Assembly: GCF_013363975.1 (NCBI RefSeq)
Contig: NZ_JABWGN010000017.1
Coordinates: 1-64,000, forward strand
Direction: 5' to 3'
From: Nonomuraea montanisoli
GTDB lineage: Bacteria; Actinomycetota; Actinomycetes; Streptosporangiales; Streptosporangiaceae
Length of the DNA stretch: 64,000 bases
The notes below the pieces were generated by a model. It saw only the letters and a list, made by a program, of their open reading frames with translations. It did no database searches and had not been told where the DNA came from. The first letter of the stretch is position 1; each line of letters starts with the position of its first letter. Positions 41,432 to 49,429 of this stretch are shown here, piece after piece. The position numbers were made by a program, and so were the translations under genes.

Positions 41432-44400
41432 CTAGTCGGCGACGGGGATGAACCCGGCGACGATGTTCCGGTTCTGCGCCAGAGCGTTGTAGACCGAGTA
41501 GTTCTTCCGGTCGCTGGTGTGCCCGGTGTAGCGGATGTCCATCTTCGAGCCCTGACCGACGATCTGGGTGACGATCGTGATGTGGTAGTAGCCGGTCTGG
41601 TTCTTGTAGCGCCAGAAGATGAGGTCACCGACGCGGACGTCCCAGTCGTGCCTGCGCCAGGCGCCCAGGCGCTTGCGGTGCGTCTTCAGGTTCCAGTACA
41701 GGGCGTCGACCAGCCGCCACGAGAGCGTCGATCCGTTGTTCATGTAGCAGCAGGTCTGCAGGCGGTACCAGTTCCGCTTGTCGTACCAGCTCCCGTGGGA
41801 GAAGCCCCTGATGTAGGTCAGCCCTCCTCCGTGGTACATGACCTTGGACAGGAAGTTCTCGCAGTCGTGGCCCTCGTAGTCGTGCGGGATCGTGAAGTGG
41901 CTGACCGCCCAGCGCGCCGCGGCGGTCTCGTTGTACGCCTTGCGCCGCTGGGCGCTCACGTCGCTCGCCGCCACACGAGGAGCGGCGGCCGCCGGTGTCG
42001 CCGGATCCGGGGTCTCCGTGGGAAGGCCGTTGTCGTCGCGCGGGATGACGGGCATGTCGTCGGCTTCGGGCTCCTCGCCCGTCGGGACCGCGTTCGCGGC
42101 CACCGGCGCCCCGGCGGCCAGGTCGACGTCGGCCGCCTCCGCGACGCGGGCCAGTCCGTCGTCCTCCGACGGCTCCGTGCGGCTGGTGGCGTCGACGGCC
42201 AGGCTGTTCACGCGGAAGGAGTAGTCGGTGGTCTCCTGCTCCTCCGAGGGCTCCGGAGCCTGGTCGCCCGGCTGGGGATCGGTCGCCTCGCTCGTGGCGA
42301 CGGTGTCGACGGTCGCCCGGACGGTCAGGGTGTTGCCGTCCGGGGAGTAGGTCGCCAGGGTGTCCGAGAGCGTGACGGTCGACGACTTCTGCGGGTATCC
42401 GCGGGCCCGCATCGCCTGTCCGTACTCGTACAGGCCCTCCCCGGAGACGCGGAGCGCGGAGGCGTACAGATCGCTCCGGGACGTCGCCGCGAGGGCCGCG
42501 TCGACGTCGCCGTAGCGGCCCTCGACGAGCGCCTGCCGGTTCTGGTGGTACTGCCGGATGGCGTCGAGGTACTTCTGGGCCCCTCCGGGCACGGCCACCG
42601 GAGTGGCCGCCGAGGACGACCGCCACGGCCCGGTCCCGAACGCGGTCTTCGCGCGGACCCGCACGTGGTACGCCGTCCCGTCGGTGAGCCCCTTGACGAC
42701 GGCGCTGGTGCCCTGGGCGGTCACGGTCGACACGACCCGCTCGGACCCGTCGAGGACCTGGACGTCGTACTGGTCGATCGGGGCGTCGGCGCCGACCGTG
42801 GCCGGCGGGGCCCAGACGGCCAGGACGCCGCCGTCTCCGGGGCGGATCGTCACGGAGCCGACCTCCGAGGGGGCGGCGGCGGGCACGTAGCCGACCTCCA
42901 CCTTGATCGAGGCGCCCGAGTCGGCGCTCCCGTACCGGGCCTCCGCCGAGGCGTCGCCGGTCAGGCGGAGCAGGAAACCCTGGTCGTCGGAGCTGCCGCG
43001 CCCCTGGACCAGGCCGGTGACGTCGATGGCCGGCGAGGCCGCGGCCACCTCCGCGAAGGGTTCCGCGAGCAGGTTCCCGGCGACGTCCGCGCCGGTCGGC
43101 CGGTCGGGCAGCCCGCTCTCGAACTCGTACGCGGCCACCTTGGCGCCCGCCGGGCAGGTCGCCGGGCAGGTCGGCGCCCCGAGGGACAGCACCGCCGAGG
43201 TGATCACCGCTCCGGCCGGCACCGCGCCGAGGTCGAGCTTGACCCGGGCCACCTTCTCCTGGTCGCCGGAGCCGCCGAGGGCGAGGTCGGTCGTGCCGGG
43301 GGTCAGCGCGCACTCGCCGCCGTCACACGCCGTCGTCCCCACCATGGCGCCGGTGGTGACGATCTTGTCGCGGCCGATCGTCGCGGCGGACGTCGCCGGC
43401 GGGGCCGACGGCCGCGGGGCGGTGAAGGTGATCAGCGGGCTTCGCGCCGAGCACACGCCGTCGGCGCAGCCGTCCATCTGCCACTTGTACGTCTTCCCCG
43501 GCTCGACCAGGCCGTCGGGGACACGCAGGGCGATGCGCTGCCCGGCCGGTTCCGTGCCGGCGCCGAGGGGGCTCTTGCCGACGGGCTGCCCGGCGGCGTC
43601 GAAGAGGTAGAAGCGCCCGGTCGCCATGCCGGCGCCGGCCCTCGTCACCAGACCGGAGAGGACGGGGTTCGCCGGCTCCTGGAGGCTCGTCACCAGGCCG
43701 GTGGGCGTGTTGGCGGCGTCGGTGGTGAAGCGGTACCACGACGACCAGGCGCTCGCCCCCGCCGTCCCGGCGGCCTTGACCCGGAAGGCGTACGTGCGCG
43801 CGTTGAGCAGCTTCCCGGCCGGGACCTGCCAGGTGGCTGCGGCGCCCGGGGCGACGTCGCCGACCGTGCCGCCGGCCACGACGTCGCCGCCGTCGCGCGC
43901 CACCTCGAAGGCGTAGTTCAGCGGCGAGCCGGCGTCGGCCACCTTCGCACTCAGCGAAGGGGTCGTGCTGACGACGGTCCGGGACGAGCTGTTGTCGCTC
44001 GCGGCCGGCGCGGCCGACAGCGCGCCCGGGGTGCCGACCTTGTAGGTGAAGGTGACGCTGAGCGCCGGTTCCTTGTCGCCCTGGGAGCCGGAGACGTAGT
44101 TGGAGGAGTAGTAGCGCCGCCAGGTCGAGGCGTCCTTCTCGTCCGCGCCGCGTAACTGGATGCCGTAGTCGGGCTGGCCGTCGGCCCACGCCTTGACGAT
44201 GGCGTCGGTGTCCCAGTGCATGAAGTCCTGCGGGCAGTTGGCGGCGCCGTGGGCGGTCTTCGTGGTGACGGCGCCCGCGGTGGTGGTGGCCGGCTCGGAG
44301 CCGTACCTGACGGTGTCCGGGTCCCAGTCCGAGGTGATGCGGCGTGCCTGCACACCGGCGCTGGGGTCGACGCAGACCGACGACCAGAACGTCCACAGCC

Positions 44401-45433
44401 GGAGGTCGCTGTCCACGATCCGGGTGCCGCGCAGGTCCTCGATGTGGCGGAACTTCAGGTAGGAGCGGGCGACGTGGCTGCCGTCGTAGGTTCCGGCCTT
44501 CAGCTCGGTGGAGCCGCGCTGCGAGTCGGGGATGTCGCTCTGCACCCAGGTGTCCGTCTCGACCGTGAGGGTGCTGGTCGGGTCCACCGTGACGGGGTAC
44601 CTGACCGCCGGGTCCGCCAGGAATTCCGCGTCGGGCTTCAGGACCAGGACGGCGCCGCGGCCGGTCCGCTTGATCGTCGTGTCGATCGCGGCCTGGTGGA
44701 CGGGCTCGCCCGAACGCGGGTCCGTGGTCGAGTCCCACATGCGCGGGGCCGGAGCGGACGCCAGCAGGGCGCCGGAGGAGTCGTGCAGGTCCAGCCCGTC
44801 GCCGGCGGCCCCCGACAGCCTCAGACCCTTGGTGGCCACCGGCAGGGTGATCTCCAGGGGCCGGGTCGGGGGTTCGCGGAGGACGATCGCGTGGCTGAAG
44901 CCGTTCGGCAGCGCCTTCACCGTGAGGTCGCCCCCGGGCACGACGTCCTGGTAGGTCGCCGTGTCCCCCTTGATCCGCGGCGCGGGCAGGGCCCTGTCCC
45001 AGGAGACGGCGAAGGAGCGATCCGCCCGCCCGACCTCGGCGAACGGCTCACCACCTCCGTCGGACATCCGCAGGCGCGAGGTGGTGAGCTTCGGCCGCAG
45101 GCCCGTCCGGCCGTCGCGGACCAGTGAGGTGTCGATCGGACGCCACGTGCCGCCGTCCTTGACCCGCACCGGCCCGGGGAAGGTCTCCAGGGTGAACGTG
45201 CCGTCGGGGTTGGCCCAGAGCGAGGAGCTGTCGGTCTTCTCGCTGTCCACCTCCACCCGCGTCCCCCGCGCCTTGGCCGTCCGGGCGGCGGCCACACGGT
45301 CGGGTTCGGGCGCCTTCGCGGTCCCGGTCGCCATGGCGGCCCGCGGAACCGCGGCAGGCCCGGCCAGCGACGCGGCGACGATCAGCGCCGCCAGACCGGC
45401 CAGGAGAGGTGATCTCCGCCGAGTTCTCGTCAA
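41432..45433 (-). CDS. Large secreted protein: DNRLRE-type repeats, Fn3 modules and C-terminal amidase
   Basis: A 1333-residue secreted protein. The TTG at 45431-45433, seven bases after AAGGAG, is the right start: it gives a textbook signal peptide (MTRTRRRSPLLAGLAALIVA then ASLAGPAAV). Upstream residues from an in-frame ATG at 45484 would add a non-signal leader. Two DNRLRE-like beta modules (TDTWVQSDIPDSQRG; VARVKLDLGAVPAGAVI) and several Fn3-like modules follow. The last about 170 residues are an amidase_6-like domain with Cys in YEGHDCENFLSKVM and His in TGYYHITIVTQ. The architecture fits a wall-bound surface hydrolase or toxin-type effector. Confidence 0.84.
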   Translation of the reverse strand: MTRTRRRSPLLAGLAALIVAASLAGPAAVPRAAMATGTAKAPEPDRVAAARTAKARGTRVEVDSEKTDSSSLWANPDGTFTLETFPGPVRVKDGGTWRPIDTSLVRDGRTGLRPKLTTSRLRMSDGGGEPFAEVGRADRSFAVSWDRALPAPRIKGDTATYQDVVPGGDLTVKALPNGFSHAIVLREPPTRPLEITLPVATKGLRLSGAAGDGLDLHDSSGALLASAPAPRMWDSTTDPRSGEPVHQAAIDTTIKRTGRGAVLVLKPDAEFLADPAVRYPVTVDPTSTLTVETDTWVQSDIPDSQRGSTELKAGTYDGSHVARSYLKFRHIEDLRGTRIVDSDLRLWTFWSSVCVDPSAGVQARRITSDWDPDTVRYGSEPATTTAGAVTTKTAHGAANCPQDFMHWDTDAIVKAWADGQPDYGIQLRGADEKDASTWRRYYSSNYVSGSQGDKEPALSVTFTYKVGTPGALSAAPAASDNSSSRTVVSTTPSLSAKVADAGSPLNYAFEVARDGGDVVAGGTVGDVAPGAAATWQVPAGKLLNARTYAFRVKAAGTAGASAWSSWYRFTTDAANTPTGLVTSLQEPANPVLSGLVTRAGAGMATGRFYLFDAAGQPVGKSPLGAGTEPAGQRIALRVPDGLVEPGKTYKWQMDGCADGVCSARSPLITFTAPRPSAPPATSAATIGRDKIVTTGAMVGTTACDGGECALTPGTTDLALGGSGDQEKVARVKLDLGAVPAGAVITSAVLSLGAPTCPATCPAGAKVAAYEFESGLPDRPTGADVAGNLLAEPFAEVAAASPAIDVTGLVQGRGSSDDQGFLLRLTGDASAEARYGSADSGASIKVEVGYVPAAAPSEVGSVTIRPGDGGVLAVWAPPATVGADAPIDQYDVQVLDGSERVVSTVTAQGTSAVVKGLTDGTAYHVRVRAKTAFGTGPWRSSSAATPVAVPGGAQKYLDAIRQYHQNRQALVEGRYGDVDAALAATSRSDLYASALRVSGEGLYEYGQAMRARGYPQKSSTVTLSDTLATYSPDGNTLTVRATVDTVATSEATDPQPGDQAPEPSEEQETTDYSFRVNSLAVDATSRTEPSEDDGLARVAEAADVDLAAGAPVAANAVPTGEEPEADDMPVIPRDDNGLPTETPDPATPAAAAPRVAASDVSAQRRKAYNETAAARWAVSHFTIPHDYEGHDCENFLSKVMYHGGGLTYIRGFSHGSWYDKRNWYRLQTCCYMNNGSTLSWRLVDALYWNLKTHRKRLGAWRRHDWDVRVGDLIFWRYKNQTGYYHITIVTQIVGQGSKMDIRYTGHTSDRKNYSVYNALAQNRNIVAGFIPVAD

Positions 45434-45690
45434 ATCTGCACTCCTTGCAGCCGTCGCAGACGGTCGGCCGAGCACCGTTGTCATCGTCGAGCCGTGCCCG
45501 GCGCGGGAGCGCGGCCGGAGGCGCGGACGGATGCCACTCTCGCTGGTGAGAGCTGCGGGTGGTCAGAATCGATCACCATTGTGAGAACCGGCACGGGCCA
45601 GGAGTAATGGGTTGCAGCTGGGTGCAAAGGCCCTGCTGACGACATCGGCGACGCGCACGCCCCGGCCACGCCGCGTCGCCGCGACAGTTT

Positions 45691-45726
45691 GTCCGGCGAT
45701 GTGTCCGGCGATGTGTACGGCGATGT
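45691..45726. repeat. 12-bp tandem repeat upstream of the thioesterase gene
   Basis: GTCCGGCGATGT twice and GTACGGCGATGT once, then GTCC. It lies about 20 bp before the KstR-like operator. It has the same 12-bp period as the repeat at 36025-36084 but an unrelated sequence. Confidence 0.7.
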
Positions 45727-45746
45727 GTCCCAAAGATCCGAATTTG

Positions 45747-45765
45747 CTAGAACATGTTCTAGGAT
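45747..45765 (+). promoter_or_regulatory. KstR-consensus palindrome over the thioesterase promoter
   Basis: CTAGAACATGTTCTAG (45747-45762) is a perfect 16-bp palindrome matching TnnAACnnGTTnnA, the consensus of the cholesterol regulator KstR in mycobacteria. TAGGAT (45760-45765) overlaps its right arm as a -10 box 7 nt before the ATG, so binding should block a leaderless transcript. Confidence 0.72.
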
Positions 45766-45772
45766 GCGTTCC

Positions 45773-46396
45773 ATGACGATCGACGTCGCCGCCCACGACG
45801 CCCGCCTCGAAGCCCTCTGCGCCCTCGCCCAGGAGACCAGGGACTTCATGGACGCCGTCGCCCTCACCGAGGTGGGCGGGAGCGAGATCGCCGCCGTCGC
45901 CGCCGAGCTGGCCGCCCTGACCGCACGCCTGCGCCTGGCCGCGCGGGAGACGCCGCAGCCGCTGGAGATCGGCGCGGACGGCACCGTGCGCCACCTCGGC
46001 AACGCCGTCACGGGCGCGGCCAACCCGCACGCGCTCCCTCTCGTGGTCGAGCGCGACCCCGAGCGCGGCGTGCGGGCCGACATCGCCTTCCGGCCCCTGC
46101 ACGAGGGGCCGCCCTCCGCCGTCCATGGCGGCATCAGCGCGATGATCCTCGACCACGTGCTCGGCCAGGCGGTCGCCGCCGCCGGGGTGGCCGGGCTCAC
46201 GGGAACGCTGACCGTCCGTTACCGGGCGACCGTCCCGTACGGCCGGCCGCTCGTCGCCACGGCCGAGCACACCCGGTCGGAGGGCCGCAAGTCGTGGGCC
46301 GACGGACGCATCGCCCTGCCGGACGGCACCGTGCTGGTGGAGGCGACCGGGCTGTTCGTCACCCCGGCCGAGTGGGTGGGCCTCAAGGTCACCTGA
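45773..46396 (+). CDS. PaaI-family hotdog thioesterase
   Basis: A 207-residue protein with a C-terminal hotdog fold: PPSAVHGGISAMILDHVLGQ (the HGG acyl-CoA loop) and LTGTLTVRYRATVPYGRPLV. The first 70 residues form an extra helical segment. Such enzymes hydrolyse short or ring-derived acyl-CoAs. The leaderless ATG at 45773 (or 45764) stands beneath a KstR-type palindrome. It converges on the SDR gene. Confidence 0.82.
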   Translation: MTIDVAAHDARLEALCALAQETRDFMDAVALTEVGGSEIAAVAAELAALTARLRLAARETPQPLEIGADGTVRHLGNAVTGAANPHALPLVVERDPERGVRADIAFRPLHEGPPSAVHGGISAMILDHVLGQAVAAAGVAGLTGTLTVRYRATVPYGRPLVATAEHTRSEGRKSWADGRIALPDGTVLVEATGLFVTPAEWVGLKVT

Positions 46397-46411
46397 GGCG
46401 AGGAGGCGGCC

Positions 46412-47161
46412 TCAGTAGCCGGCGCCGGTGGTCAGGCCGCCGTCCACCGTGAACTCGCCGCCCGTGCAGTAGCTCGCCCGGTCCGAGGCCAGGAACGCCA
46501 CCACGTGCGACACCTCCACCGGCTTGGCGAACCGCTTGATCACCATGGCCCGCACGAACGCCTCGGCGTCGACCTCGCCCATCATGTCCGGGTTCATGGC
46601 CATGGAGGTGTTGATGGCGCCAGGGTGCACCGAGTTGACGCGGATCTTGAAGGGCGCCAGCTCCCGCGCCGCCGACTTGGTCACCCCGCGCACCGCGAAC
46701 TTCGAGGCCGCGTACGCCGACAGCCCCTCGGCGCCGACGAAGCCCTCGATCGAGGAGATGTTCACGATCGAGCCGCGCCCGGCCGCCTTCATGGGCTCGA
46801 TGACCGACTTGACGCCGAGCCAGGTGCCCTTGAGGTTGACCTCGATCACGCGGTCGAACTCCTCCGGCTCCATATCGGCGATACGCCGAAATTTCAGGAT
46901 CCCGGCGTTGTTGACCAGGATGTTCAGGCGGCCGTGCAGCGACACCGCGGTCCCCACGGCGCGCGCCCACTCGTCGGGGTCCGTCACGTCGTGATGCACG
47001 TACGTCGCGCCCGTCTCCTCCGCCAGCGCCTTGCCCTCCTCGTCGAGCACGTCGCCGAAGACCACCTCGGCGCCCTCCTCGCGGAACAGCCGCACGTGCG
47101 CCTCGCCCATGCCCCGCGCGCCGCCCGTGATCAGCGCCACCTTGCCGTCAAGCAGTCCCAC
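46412..47161 (-). CDS. Short-chain dehydrogenase (3-alpha/20-beta-hydroxysteroid dehydrogenase-like)
   Basis: A 249-residue SDR. The cofactor motif is TGGARGMG (residues 12-19), NNAGI follows, and the catalytic residues are Ser in NISSIEG and YAASK. It resembles the 3-alpha,20-beta-hydroxysteroid dehydrogenases of actinobacteria (MGLLDGKVALITGGARGMGE). That, with the KstR-type palindrome nearby, is the main hint of steroid chemistry. Last gene of a minus-strand group reaching back to 51792. Confidence 0.86.
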   Translation of the reverse strand: MGLLDGKVALITGGARGMGEAHVRLFREEGAEVVFGDVLDEEGKALAEETGATYVHHDVTDPDEWARAVGTAVSLHGRLNILVNNAGILKFRRIADMEPEEFDRVIEVNLKGTWLGVKSVIEPMKAAGRGSIVNISSIEGFVGAEGLSAYAASKFAVRGVTKSAARELAPFKIRVNSVHPGAINTSMAMNPDMMGEVDAEAFVRAMVIKRFAKPVEVSHVVAFLASDRASYCTGGEFTVDGGLTTGAGY

Positions 47162-47212
47162 CGCGACCTCCCGCCGCTCGCACGCCCATGCCGCCCGCTC
47201 CCGCGCCGGCCT

Positions 47213-49426
47213 TCACGATCCCGCCCGCCCGAAATCCCGCCCGCCCACGGAGCGTCCGTCCGAGGCCCGTCCGTCCGAGGCCCGTCCGTCCGAGGCCCGT
47301 CCGTCCGAGGCCCGTCCGTCCGAGGCCCGTCCGTCCGTGGCCAGGCGGTCGAGGGTGCGGGCGGCGGCGACCGCCACCGCGGCCGCCTCCATCGACCGGT
47401 ACACCGGGACGCCCGCCCGCGCGGCGATCCGCCGCACCTCGTCCTCCACGCCCGCCGGCGCGCATTCGCCGTTGCGCGTGACCAGCGTGAACCTGGTCCC
47501 GGCCAGCTCCTCCTGCGCCCCGCCGAGGGCCCGGGCGTACTCCAGCAGCGGCTCGGCCGTCGTGCCGTAGGTGAAGAAGCTCTGCACGTTGACGTGCGCC
47601 ACGACGTCCCGGTACGGCCGGCGCCGCAGGATCGCGGCGACGGCGGCGCGCACCAGATCGGGGCGGCTACGCGGGCCGACGGGCACCTCCAGGGGGTTGG
47701 CCAGCGTGCTGCCCGCCCCGAGGCCGAGCGCCCGCAGGTCGGTCAGGGCCTCGCCGGGCAGCGGCTCCAGCCGTACCCCGGCCTGGTCGAACGCGTCGGC
47801 CGCGAGGACGCTCGCCCCGCCGCTCGGCCCGATCACCAGCACCCCGTCACCGGACGCGGGCCGCGCCCCGTGCGCCTGGAAGAACGACAGCACGCCGATC
47901 AGGTCGTCCTGGCTGCCCACCAGCGCGGCGCCGGTCTGCTCGGCCAGCGCCCGCCAGATCCGCCCGTCGCCGACCAGCCCGCCGGTGTGGGAGGCCGCCG
48001 CCCGGCGGCCCTGCGCGCTGCGCCCGCCGACCAGCAGCGCCACGGGCAGCGTCGTCGTGGCCAGCGCCTCGTACAGGGCCCGCCCCTCGCGCGGATCCTC
48101 CAGGTACAGGCCCACGGCCCGCGTCCCGGGGTCGTGCGACAGCCAGCGCAGCAGCTCGGCGGGCGTGACGTCGGCGGCGTTGCCCACGGTGGCGACCCGG
48201 CTGAAGGCGAGCCCGCGCCGCTCACCGACCTTGATCACCTCGCCGGCGAGGCCGCCGCTCTGCGAGATCAGCGCCACCGTCCCGGGCGGGCCGAGGCCGC
48301 CGCCGGTGAACGTCTGGCGTCCCCGCGGGCAGTACACGCCCATGCAGTTGGGCCCGAGCAGCCGCGTGCCGGCCGCGCGCGCCGCCTCCACCAGGTCCGC
48401 CTCCAGCTCGGGGCGGCCCGCCTCGCCGAACCCTCCGCTCATGACCTGCGTGTACGGCACGCCGGCCGCCTGCCGCACGACGTCGGCGCAGCGTTCGGCG
48501 GGGACCGCGACGAGCGCGTAGTCCACGCCCGCCTCCGCCAGTGATCGCACCGCCGGGACGCCGGCGACCTCGGCGGCGTCGGGGTGCACGGCCACCACGG
48601 GCATCCCCGCGGCCCGGTAGAACTCCAGGAACATGTTGCCGAAGTTCGGGCGGGTGGTGGAGGCGCCGACCACGGCCACGGAGCGCGGCTCGAACAGCCT
48701 CCGGAAGTCACCGTCCCCGCCGCCGGTCACGCGTTCCGGCGGGGACGCGGACGGCAGGTAGCGGGCGTCCACGGCGACCACGCCCGACGGCGCGGCGATC
48801 ACCGGGTTGGCCTCGAACTCGCCCAGCTCCAGCCGTTCCCACAGCCCGCCGGGCCCGCCCAGCGTCATGAGGAGCTTGACCACCGCGCCGACGTCCGCCC
48901 CGGCCCCGCCCCGGTAGCCGTGGAGCAGCGCCGACCCGCGCAGCGAGGCGAGCATGCGGCGGACGTCGTCCTCCGAGACCGGGCACAGGGCGAGGGCGGT
49001 GTCGCGCAGCGCCTCGGCCCACACCCCGCCCAGCCCCGCCAGCAGCACCGGCCCGAACCCGGGATCGCGCACCAGCCCGGCGATCAGCTCCACCCCGGCC
49101 TCGGCCTGCTCCTCCACGAGGAACCCGCTCGACGTGATCCCGCGCGCGGCCAGCGCCTCACGCATGCGCCCGGCCGCGTCCGCCACCTCGGCGAGCCGCA
49201 GCCCGAGCCGCACCGCGCCGGACTCGGACTTGTGGACGAGCCCGGGCCCGAACGCCTTGAGCACCACCGGCTCGGCCAGCCCGGCGACCGCCCCGAAATC
49301 CCGCGCGGGCTCGGTGATCACGACGCCGCGCGGCACCGGCACCCCGGCCTCCCGCAGCAGCGCCTTGGCCTCGTGCTCGAAGACGGCCCCGGAGACGGGC
49401 TCCGGCACGTCGCCGCCGACCGCCAT
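47213..49426 (-). CDS. Acetate-CoA ligase-type (NDP-forming acyl-CoA synthetase) with beta-alpha domain order
   Basis: A 737-residue protein. The N-terminal about 235 residues are an ATP-grasp half (FEHEAKALLREAGVPVPRGV, VVLKAFGPGLVHKSESGAV), followed by a CoA-binding half (FEPRSVAVVGASTTRPNFGN) and ligase core with the phospho-His word AASHTGGLVGD. So the beta-like part comes first, the reverse of the common alpha-beta fusion. The C-terminus carries five perfect DGRAS repeats plus DGRS, built from 15-bp tandem units. It lies 3 bp after the AMP-ligase gene. Confidence 0.85.
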   Translation of the reverse strand: MAVGGDVPEPVSGAVFEHEAKALLREAGVPVPRGVVITEPARDFGAVAGLAEPVVLKAFGPGLVHKSESGAVRLGLRLAEVADAAGRMREALAARGITSSGFLVEEQAEAGVELIAGLVRDPGFGPVLLAGLGGVWAEALRDTALALCPVSEDDVRRMLASLRGSALLHGYRGGAGADVGAVVKLLMTLGGPGGLWERLELGEFEANPVIAAPSGVVAVDARYLPSASPPERVTGGGDGDFRRLFEPRSVAVVGASTTRPNFGNMFLEFYRAAGMPVVAVHPDAAEVAGVPAVRSLAEAGVDYALVAVPAERCADVVRQAAGVPYTQVMSGGFGEAGRPELEADLVEAARAAGTRLLGPNCMGVYCPRGRQTFTGGGLGPPGTVALISQSGGLAGEVIKVGERRGLAFSRVATVGNAADVTPAELLRWLSHDPGTRAVGLYLEDPREGRALYEALATTTLPVALLVGGRSAQGRRAAASHTGGLVGDGRIWRALAEQTGAALVGSQDDLIGVLSFFQAHGARPASGDGVLVIGPSGGASVLAADAFDQAGVRLEPLPGEALTDLRALGLGAGSTLANPLEVPVGPRSRPDLVRAAVAAILRRRPYRDVVAHVNVQSFFTYGTTAEPLLEYARALGGAQEELAGTRFTLVTRNGECAPAGVEDEVRRIAARAGVPVYRSMEAAAVAVAAARTLDRLATDGRASDGRASDGRASDGRASDGRASDGRSVGGRDFGRAGS
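47249..47335. repeat. 15-bp tandem repeat encoding DGRAS units
   Basis: About six near-identical 15-bp units (CGTCCGAGGCCCGTC type) in the 3' end of the acyl-CoA synthetase gene, giving (DGRAS)5-DGRS. As the unit is a multiple of three, copy changes stay in frame. Likely polymorphic between strains. Confidence 0.85.
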
Positions 49427-49429
49427 CCC

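Larger units (their letters stand above)
45434..45772. other. Divergent intergenic region between the amidase and thioesterase genes
   Basis: Holds the leader of the minus-strand amidase gene, a 12-bp tandem repeat (GTCCGGCGATGT, three units, 45691-45726) and the KstR-like palindrome with the thioesterase promoter (45747-45772). No other gene is seen. Confidence 0.5.

Noticed and set aside
47259..47340. CRISPR-like array in the 15-bp repeats
   Set aside because: Units are contiguous without spacers and in frame with a coding sequence.
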